From Phycisphaerae bacterium (lineage in GTDB: Bacteria; Planctomycetota; Phycisphaerae; SM23-33): a stretch of DNA of 9,534 nt. Location: NCBI GenBank assembly GCA_022866005.1, contig JALHTV010000274.1:1-9534 (forward strand), read 5' to 3'. Positions 4,635-9,534 of the stretch are shown here, in pieces. Within the stretch, counting starts at the first letter, position 1. Each line of letters opens with the position of its first letter. Position numbers and translations under genes: made by a program. Below the pieces are notes generated by a model that was given only the letters and a program-made list of their open reading frames with translations, was not told the origin of the DNA and ran no database searches.

Positions 4635-6734
4635 ATGGCAATCATTCGAGTGGAACGACAGATCGCAGGCAGGACGTTGATTCTGGAAACCGGCAGGGTG
4701 GCCAAGCAGGCCCACGGCGCCGTGATGGTGCAGTACGGAGACACGGTGGTGCTGGCGACGGTGCTCAGCGCCGCCCCGACGCGAGAGGTGGACTTCTTCC
4801 CGCTGTACGTGGACTACCGCGAGAACCAGTACGCCGCGGGCAAGGTGCCCGGGGGATTCTTCAAGCGCGAAGGCCGCCCCAGCACCAAGGAAATACTGAC
4901 CATGCGGATGGTGGACCGTCCCATCCGTCCGCTATTTCCCAACGATTTTCTGGACGAGGTGCAGATCCAGTGCCTGGTGCTGTCCACCGACCAGCAGAAC
5001 GATCCGGACATCCTGGCCGTCATCGGCGCCTCGGCTGCGCTGATGGTCAGTCCGGGGCCCTTCCGAGGCCCCATCGGCTGCGCGCGGATCGGCTATGTCG
5101 ATGAGAAGTTCGTGGTCAACCCCACGCACGACGAACTGGACAAGAGCACCCTGGACCTGGTGGTCTGCGGCACGTCCGAGGCCGTCAACATGGTCGAGAT
5201 GGGCGCCAAGGAGGTCTCCGAGTCCGTCGCCGCCGAGGGCATCGAGCGCGGCTATGAGGTCTGCCGCCAGGTGATCGAGATGATCCAGGAACTGGCCTCC
5301 AAGGCGGCTGTTGAGAAGGCATACACCCTGGCCCCCCTGCCGGAGGAACTCAAGAAGCGGGTGGCGGGCAAGTGCACCGATCGCCTCCGCGCCGCCAAGG
5401 CCATCCCGGCCAAGCTGGAGCGCAACCGGGCCCGGGAGACCCTCCGCGAGGAGCTGCTGGCGGAGCTGTGCCCCGAGGGCGCCGAGAAGCCGACCTACAC
5501 TCCCCGCCAGGTCCGCGAGGCGTTCTCCAGGCTGGAAGGGTCGATCCAGCGTGAGATGATCCTGGCGGGCCGGCGGCCCGACGGGCGTGGGATCGACGAG
5601 GTCCGGGCGCTGGGCATCGAGGTGGGCGTGCTGCCCCGCACGCACGGCTCGGCCCTGTTCCACCGCGGGGAGACGCAGGCCCTGGTGACCACCACGCTGG
5701 GCACGCCGCGCGATGAGCAGATCGTCGACGGGCTGCTGGAGGAGTACACCAAGAAATTCATGCTGCATTACAACTTCCCGCCCTTCAGCGTGGGTGAGAT
5801 TCGCCCCATCCGCGGGCCGGGGCGGCGGGAGATCGGCCACGGGGCGCTCGCGGAGAAGAGCCTCGAGGTCGTCATGCCGACGGTGGAGCAGTTCCCCTAC
5901 ACCGTCCGCGTGGTGGCCGACATCCTGGAGTCCAACGGGTCGACCTCGATGGCCACGGTCTGCGGCGGCTCGCTGGCGCTGATGGACGCGGGCGTGCCGA
6001 TCAAGGCACCGGTCGCGGGCGTCAGCATCGGCATGGTCTCGGACGACGATCGCTACGTCCTGCTGACCGACATCCTCGGCGAGGAGGACTTCTACGGCGA
6101 CATGGACTTCAAGGTCGCCGGCACGGCCTCGGGGATCACGGGCATTCAGCTCGACCTCAAGGCCAAGGGGATTTCGCAGGACCGCATCGTCCAAGCCCTG
6201 GCCAAGGCCCGCGTCGCCCGCCAGTTCATCCTGGACCAGATGGGCAAGGTCCTGGCCGCTCCGCGCGGGGAGATCAACCGCTACGCCCCGCGGATGTTCA
6301 CGTTGAAGATCAACCCCGAGAAGATCGGCAAGCTGATCGGACCGGGCGGCAAGACGATCAACAAGATCCAAGCCGACACCGGGGCCACCATCGACATCGA
6401 GGACGACGGCGTCGTGTACATTGCCTGCGTGGATGCCGCCGGGGCCGAAGCGGCCAAGGCAACGGTGGAAGCCTTGACAGCCGAGGCCGAGGTGGGGAAG
6501 ATATACACCGGCAAGGTGGTTTCAGTTCGCGACTTCGGTGCCTTCATCGAGATCTTCCCAGGCCAGGATGGCCTGTGTCACGTCAGCGAACTGGACGAGA
6601 AATACGTGAAGAACGTCACCGACGTGGTCAAGGTGGGTGATACGGTCACGGCCAAGGTCATCTCGATCGACGATCAGGGTCGCGTGAAGTTGTCGCGCAA
6701 GGCTGCGTTGCATGAGCAGAGGGGTGCGAAGTAG
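4635..6734 (+). CDS. pnp: polyribonucleotide nucleotidyltransferase (PNPase)
   Basis: PNPase degrades RNA 3' to 5' by phosphorolysis, releasing nucleoside diphosphates, and is a trimeric core of mRNA decay. At 699 aa it is close to the E. coli length (711). The first RNase PH domain (about 1-140) has GDTVVLATV and GKVPGGFFKREG. A helical linker covers about 145-290. The second RNase PH domain (about 305-545) has RPDGR (314-318), FPPFSVGE (381-388), LESNGSTSMA (431-440), and GEEDFYGDMDF, in which Asp485 and Asp491 match the catalytic E. coli Asp486 and Asp492. The KH domain (553-615) has its GxxG loop as GPGG (569-572). The S1 domain (620-690) has VSVRDFGAFIEI and DGLCHVSEL. All catalytic and RNA-binding parts are present. 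The start ATG has AGGA 7 nt upstream. It follows rpsO in the usual order, and no terminator is seen between them. Confidence 0.98.
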   Translation: MAIIRVERQIAGRTLILETGRVAKQAHGAVMVQYGDTVVLATVLSAAPTREVDFFPLYVDYRENQYAAGKVPGGFFKREGRPSTKEILTMRMVDRPIRPLFPNDFLDEVQIQCLVLSTDQQNDPDILAVIGASAALMVSPGPFRGPIGCARIGYVDEKFVVNPTHDELDKSTLDLVVCGTSEAVNMVEMGAKEVSESVAAEGIERGYEVCRQVIEMIQELASKAAVEKAYTLAPLPEELKKRVAGKCTDRLRAAKAIPAKLERNRARETLREELLAELCPEGAEKPTYTPRQVREAFSRLEGSIQREMILAGRRPDGRGIDEVRALGIEVGVLPRTHGSALFHRGETQALVTTTLGTPRDEQIVDGLLEEYTKKFMLHYNFPPFSVGEIRPIRGPGRREIGHGALAEKSLEVVMPTVEQFPYTVRVVADILESNGSTSMATVCGGSLALMDAGVPIKAPVAGVSIGMVSDDDRYVLLTDILGEEDFYGDMDFKVAGTASGITGIQLDLKAKGISQDRIVQALAKARVARQFILDQMGKVLAAPRGEINRYAPRMFTLKINPEKIGKLIGPGGKTINKIQADTGATIDIEDDGVVYIACVDAAGAEAAKATVEALTAEAEVGKIYTGKVVSVRDFGAFIEIFPGQDGLCHVSELDEKYVKNVTDVVKVGDTVTAKVISIDDQGRVKLSRKAALHEQRGAK

Positions 6735-6780
6735 CCACATCAGCCCACGGAAGCGGGCCTAGAACTAGGGACGAACGTGG
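6735..6780 (+). other. multi-stem inverted repeats directly after pnp
   Basis: Immediately after the pnp stop, CCAC (6735-6738) can pair with GTGG (6777-6780) and enclose two small stems: GCCC(6743-6746)/GGGC(6755-6758) and CCTA(6758-6761)/TAGG(6766-6769) with loop GAAC. The two inner stems share base 6758, so only one can form in full. The stems are short. They may protect or shape the pnp 3' end, or be chance in GC-rich DNA. Confidence 0.2.
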
Positions 6781-6793
6781 AATCGCCGTAGCA

Positions 6794-6810
6794 CGGGCGG
6801 CTCTCGCCCG
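6794..6810. repeat. short GC-rich palindrome, possibly REP-like
   Basis: CGGGCG (6794-6799) and CGCCCG (6805-6810) form a perfect six-pair stem with loop GCTCT. Outer bases CCGT (6786-6789) and ACGG (6812-6815) can extend it across a small internal loop. The following bases (GTGTTCAAATAT) contain no T-run, so an intrinsic terminator is unlikely. Its form recalls dispersed intergenic palindromes of GC-rich genomes, but only one copy is visible here, so the repeat label is a guess. Confidence 0.3.
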
Positions 6811-6838
6811 GACGGTGTTCAAATATCAATAGAGTGGG

Positions 6839-6873
6839 TCTGCCGCAGCCGATTCGCCGGTCGGCGCGGCAGG
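6839..6873. other. strong 13-pair hairpin between pnp and csp
   Basis: TGCCGC (6841-6846) pairs with GCGGCA (6866-6871), and GCCGA (6848-6852) pairs with TCGGC (6861-6865), leaving one bulged A at 6847 and the loop TTCGCCGG. Adding C6840-G6872 and T6839-G6873 gives 13 pairs. It lies about 105 nt before the csp start and is not followed by a T-tract. It may be part of the csp leader or the pnp 3' end. The rest of 6735-6978 has no coding frame I would support. Confidence 0.4.
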
Positions 6874-6963
6874 GTACCTCCGCAGCCCGTTTAGTGTGGG
6901 GCGCGGTCGCCGAAGGGTCAGCCAGTTTGTGCGACTGTTTCTCCCGACGGCTAACTGGGCACG

Positions 6964-6973
6964 AAGGAGGTGA
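6964..6973 (+). promoter_or_regulatory. perfect Shine-Dalgarno for the cold-shock gene
   Basis: AAGGAGGTGA matches the full complement of the usual 16S rRNA 3' end, with 5 nt before ATG 6979. It decides the start, because the in-frame GTG at 6970 lies inside this site. CCAGTT (6922-6927) and AACTGG (6953-6958) could pair just upstream. Confidence 0.8.
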
Positions 6974-6978
6974 CCCCA

Positions 6979-7218
6979 ATGCCTAAAGGCAAGGTCAAGT
7001 GGTTTGACCCCAAGAAAGGGTATGGGTTCATCATCGGCGATCAGGGTCAGGACGTGTTCGTCCACTACACCTCGATCCTCGGCGAGGGCTTTCGGGCGCT
7101 GAAGGACGGGGAGGTCGTGGACTACGAGCTGGTCAAAGGCGAGAAGGGCTACCAGGCCCGCAACGTCGCCAAGCCGTCGGAGTCGGGACAGGACGAGCAG
7201 CCACCGTCCACCTCTTGA
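6979..7218 (+). CDS. cold-shock domain protein (CspA family)
   Basis: This 79-aa protein is a small nucleic-acid chaperone that binds single-stranded RNA or DNA through an OB-fold cold-shock domain. It starts MPKGKVKWFDPKKGYGFI, with RNP1 as KGYGFI (13-18) and RNP2 as VFVHY (26-30), then EGFRALKDGEVVDYEL and GYQARNV, the canonical CSD layout to about residue 64. The final 15 or so residues (PSESGQDEQPPSTS) are polar, proline-rich and probably disordered, extending beyond the usual 65-70 aa. ATG 6979 is chosen over GTG 6970 because the Shine-Dalgarno overlaps the latter. It follows rpsO and pnp, which fits an RNA-metabolism grouping, although 244 bp of hairpin-rich DNA separate it from pnp. 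Which paralogue (cspA, cspC, cspE type) cannot be told. Confidence 0.95.
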   Translation: MPKGKVKWFDPKKGYGFIIGDQGQDVFVHYTSILGEGFRALKDGEVVDYELVKGEKGYQARNVAKPSESGQDEQPPSTS

Positions 7219-7293
7219 CGCTGCGGCGGGGGATGAGGCATGGCCTGGTCGCCCGGTGAGCCCAGCAGCCCGCCCGCATGCGAAGGAGCGTGG

Positions 7294-8097
7294 ATGGACG
7301 GATGGTGGTTGGCGATCGGCGTGCTGGTCGGTGGACCGCTGGGGGTGCTGGCGACGCTGTGGCTCACGCGGCGCCTGTGGCGCGGGGCTCGCCGCTTGTC
7401 GGCCCGGGCCAGGGGAAAGGAACACTTCGCGGAACTGGGACAGCTCGCGGCCGGTCTTGCCCATGAGATCAAGAACCCCCTGTCCACCATCAACATCAAC
7501 CTCCAGCTGCTCGTGGAGGACCTGGAACACTACCGCGATGAGACGCACGGGCGCTGGCTGCGGCGGCTGCTGAGCGTCCAGGAGGAGACCGGCCGGCTCA
7601 AGGGTATCCTGGACGACTTCCTCCAGTTCGCCGGCAAGGTGGAGCTGAACCCCACCGTCACCGATCTGCGGGCGCTGATGGGGGAACTGACGGACTTCTT
7701 CATGCCCCAGGCCGAGGCCGCCCGGGTGGTCCTGCGAACCGCCCTGCCGGAGACGCCCGTGAGCGCCCGCGTGGACGGAAAGCTCCTCAAGCAGGCCCTC
7801 CTCAACCTGATGCTCAACGCCGTCCAGGCCATGGACCGGGGCGGAGAGCTGCTGATCCGCCTGTCCGCCGCCCGCAGCCAGGCCCTTATCGAGGTCACCG
7901 ACACCGGCCCGGGCATCCCCACGGAGCACCTGCCCAAGGTCTTCCAGGTGTACTTTTCCACCAAGTCCGGCGGCAGCGGGCTGGGCCTGCCCACCACGCG
8001 GCGGATCATCCGCGAGCATGGCGGCGACATCCGCGTCCAGAGCGCCCTCGGCAAGGGCACGCGTTTTGTCATTTCCCTGCCGCTGGCCAAGGGCTAG
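7294..8097 (+). CDS. membrane-anchored sensor histidine kinase, NtrB/AtoS-like
   Basis: This kinase autophosphorylates on histidine and passes the phosphate to a response regulator, most likely the one encoded next. From ATG 7294 it is 267 aa. Residues 4-25 form one hydrophobic helix (WWLAIGVLVGGPLG) followed by arginines, placing the rest in the cytoplasm. The DHp H-box is LAAGLAHEIKNPLS with His57. The ATPase domain has an N-box with Asn171 and Asn175 (NLMLNAVQAM), G1 box DTGPGIP (203-209), F-box around VFQVYFSTK, and G2 box GSGLGLP (228-233). ATG 7294 is preferred because AAGGAG (7283-7288) lies 5 nt upstream; ATG 7240 would add a proline-rich 18-aa tail with a poorer site. There is no periplasmic loop, HAMP or PAS domain, so it has no obvious sensor region and may sense through the membrane helix or a partner protein. 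Confidence 0.93.
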   Translation: MDGWWLAIGVLVGGPLGVLATLWLTRRLWRGARRLSARARGKEHFAELGQLAAGLAHEIKNPLSTININLQLLVEDLEHYRDETHGRWLRRLLSVQEETGRLKGILDDFLQFAGKVELNPTVTDLRALMGELTDFFMPQAEAARVVLRTALPETPVSARVDGKLLKQALLNLMLNAVQAMDRGGELLIRLSAARSQALIEVTDTGPGIPTEHLPKVFQVYFSTKSGGSGLGLPTTRRIIREHGGDIRVQSALGKGTRFVISLPLAKG

Positions 8098-8117
8098 GCG
8101 AGCGCCCCCGCCGACGT

Positions 8118-8146
8118 TTGACAGCCCCCGCCTGTGCCAGTAATGT
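8118..8146 (+). promoter_or_regulatory. sigma70-type promoter giving a near-leaderless activator transcript
   Basis: A perfect -35 TTGACA (8118-8123), an exact 17-nt spacer and TAATGT (8141-8146; T, A and final T match) precede the ATG at 8156 by only 9 nt. A start 6-8 nt after the -10 box would fall at about 8152-8154, leaving 2-4 nt of leader. The gene has no usable Shine-Dalgarno, only AGG ending 1 nt before ATG, which fits leaderless initiation. Confidence 0.45.
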
Positions 8147-8155
8147 GATTCAGGT

Positions 8156-9534
8156 ATGGACCCGCTTCCCCCCGCGGTCGCCGATATCTTGGTCGTCGAA
8201 GACGAGGTGGCCCACGCCGAGGCCATCTGCGAGGGCCTGTCGCGCCTGGGGCACCGCTGCACGACCGTGCACGATGGCGCCTCGGCGGTGGCGCTGCTGG
8301 GCGAGAGGCAGTTCGACATCCTCGTGACCGACCTGGTCCTGGGCGACGGGCCGGACGGCCTGGCCGTGCTGGACGCAGCCGCCAAGAAGTCCCCCGGCAC
8401 GAAGGTGATCCTCATCACCGCCCACTCCTCCGTGCAGACCTGCCGCACGGCGCTTCAGCGGGGGGCGTTCGATTACATCGAGAAGCCCCTGGACCTGGAT
8501 GAGCTGCGGGCCGTCGTCACGCGGGCGGCGGAAGACACCGCCCACCGCCGCACCATCCAGGAGCTGCGGCAGCGGCTGGACGAGAAGTTCGGCTTCGAGA
8601 ACATCATCGGCCACTCCCCCCCGATGCTGCGAATCCTCCAGACGGTCCGGCGCATCGCCACGAGCGACCTCCCCGTGCTCATCCTGGGCGAGAGCGGCAC
8701 CGGCAAGGAGTTGCTGGCCAACGCCATCCACGAGCATTCGCGCCGGGCCGCCCATCGCTTCGTGCCGATCAACTGCGCGGGGCTGTCCGAGACGCTGCTG
8801 GAAGACGAGCTGTTCGGGCACGTCAAGGGCGCCTACACCGGGGCGACCGCCGACCGGCCGGGACGCTTCGAGCACGCCGACGGCGGCACCATGTTCCTCG
8901 ATGAGGTCGGCGACATGCCCCTGGCGATGCAGGCCAAGCTCTTGCGCGTGCTGGAGAACGGCGAGGTCGTTCGCGTGGGCTCCAACGAGCCGATCCGCGT
9001 GGACGTGCGCATCATCAGCGCGACCAACACCGACCTCACCGAGCGCGTCGCCCAGAAAAGGTTCCGCCAGGACGTGTACTTCCGCATCAAGGGCGCGACC
9101 ATCGAGATCCCCCCGCTCCGGAGCCGCCGCGAGGACATCCCCCTGCTCATCGATTACTTCGTCCAGCTCACCGCCAAGTCCCAGGGCACCAAGGTCAAGC
9201 CCATCACTCCCGAGGCCCGAAAGGCCCTGGTGGCCTACGCCTGGCCGGGCAACGTTCGCCAGCTCCGCAACGTGCTGGAGAACGCCCTGGCCCTATCCGG
9301 CGGCGACAAGATCACCCTGGACGATCTTCCGCCCGAGGTCCTGGGCCGACCGGCAGGCGCCCCCGGCGGCGAACCCCTGAGCACCCTGGCCGGCATCAGC
9401 CTCCAGGAGGCCGAGAAGGAACTCATCCGCAACACGCTCAAGATGGTCAGCGGCAACCGCGAACAGGCCGCCACCATCCTCGGCATCGGGGAACGCACAC
9501 TCTACCGCAAGATCAAAGAATACGGCCTGAAGGA
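8156..9534 (+). CDS. sigma54-dependent NtrC-family response regulator (3' end off-window)
   Basis: 459 codons are visible and no stop is reached, but the protein is nearly complete. The receiver domain has the acidic pair in VVEDE (Glu15, Asp16), phosphoacceptor Asp59 in VTDLVLGDG, Thr88 and Lys110 in YIEKPL. The AAA+ domain (about 148-385) has Walker A GESGTGKE (178-185), the sigma54-contact loop as GAYTGA (225-230) instead of the usual GAFTGA, Walker B MFLDEVGDMP (246-255), and the FRQDVYFR arginine region. Residues about 415-459 form a Fis-type helix-turn-helix (NREQAATILGIGERTLYRKI). Phosphorylation should drive oligomerisation and ATP-powered opening of sigma54 promoters. ATG 8156 is the only start after the in-frame TAA at 8141. 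It lies 58 nt after the kinase stop and is its likely partner. Target genes are not visible here. Confidence 0.95.
   Translation, partial: MDPLPPAVADILVVEDEVAHAEAICEGLSRLGHRCTTVHDGASAVALLGERQFDILVTDLVLGDGPDGLAVLDAAAKKSPGTKVILITAHSSVQTCRTALQRGAFDYIEKPLDLDELRAVVTRAAEDTAHRRTIQELRQRLDEKFGFENIIGHSPPMLRILQTVRRIATSDLPVLILGESGTGKELLANAIHEHSRRAAHRFVPINCAGLSETLLEDELFGHVKGAYTGATADRPGRFEHADGGTMFLDEVGDMPLAMQAKLLRVLENGEVVRVGSNEPIRVDVRIISATNTDLTERVAQKRFRQDVYFRIKGATIEIPPLRSRREDIPLLIDYFVQLTAKSQGTKVKPITPEARKALVAYAWPGNVRQLRNVLENALALSGGDKITLDDLPPEVLGRPAGAPGGEPLSTLAGISLQEAEKELIRNTLKMVSGNREQAATILGIGERTLYRKIKEYGLK

Noticed and set aside
4932..6371. Minus-strand open frame of about 479 codons opposite pnp
   Set aside because: It is fully antisense to PNPase, with repetitive D/L/G/H/R composition typical of a shadow frame and no recognisable domain.
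6927..6957. TTGTGC with CTAACT as a csp promoter
   Set aside because: Both boxes are poor and the -10 match is low. The csp promoter may lie elsewhere in 6735-6978, but I cannot place it.
7240..7293. ATG 7240 as the kinase start
   Set aside because: It adds 18 residues rich in P, S and E directly before the membrane helix and has a poorer ribosome-binding site than ATG 7294 with AAGGAG.
8098..8155. Sigma54 (-24/-12) promoter near the NtrC-type gene or in the other gaps
   Set aside because: No GG-N10-GC arrangement resembling TGGCAC-N5-TTGC was seen in the intergenic regions.
6826..8448. Long minus-strand open frame (about 540 codons) opposite csp and the kinase
   Set aside because: It lies antisense to a cold-shock gene, a kinase and the start of the activator, all with clear family motifs. 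Its translation is low-complexity and matches no family I know; such frames are expected opposite GC-rich genes.

Overview
The window is a high-GC bacterial chromosome segment, roughly 65-70% GC in most genes. It looks like a Gram-negative bacterium, possibly of the Planctomycetota/Phycisphaerae type. That assignment is an inference from the style of the LigA, S15 and PNPase proteins and has moderate confidence at best. Nothing in it is a phage, transposon or CRISPR locus. It mixes housekeeping genes with two signalling loci and one compositionally foreign-looking stretch.

Layout, left to right. (1) 1-207: the C-terminal end of an ABC-transporter ATPase (TOBE domain), + strand. (2) 247-3424, minus strand: ligA (NAD-dependent DNA ligase), followed 13 nt downstream by an unrecognised 239-aa protein, probably one transcription unit. 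Positions 241-2040 are much poorer in GC than the rest. The break falls inside ligA, just after the zinc finger, and the low-GC part of ligA encodes an unusually long helix-hairpin-helix (HhH) region. (3) 3450-3920: a divergent promoter and a stand-alone CheY-like receiver. (4) 3956-6734: the conserved rpsO-pnp pair (S15 and polynucleotide phosphorylase). It has a good sigma70-type promoter, a structured leader, a likely CTG start codon for rpsO and a hairpin-rich 289-bp spacer before pnp. (5) 6979-7218: a cold-shock protein with a perfect Shine-Dalgarno sequence behind a 244-bp hairpin-rich region. (6) 7294-9534: a small membrane-anchored histidine kinase and an NtrC-type sigma54 activator, the latter running off the window end. 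The activator has its own promoter, placed so that its transcript would be almost leaderless.

How it fits together: rpsO, pnp and csp form an RNA-metabolism block in which post-transcriptional control is likely, because S15 and PNPase are classic autoregulators and csp mRNAs are often structured. The kinase and activator are a matched two-component pair driving sigma54 promoters elsewhere. The CheY-like protein has no adjacent kinase or output domain and may be an orphan.

No clearly new multi-gene system is visible. The points most worth checking are the mosaic and expanded ligA, the CTG-initiated rpsO with its overlapping short upstream ORF and start-codon hairpin, and the near-leaderless activator transcript.
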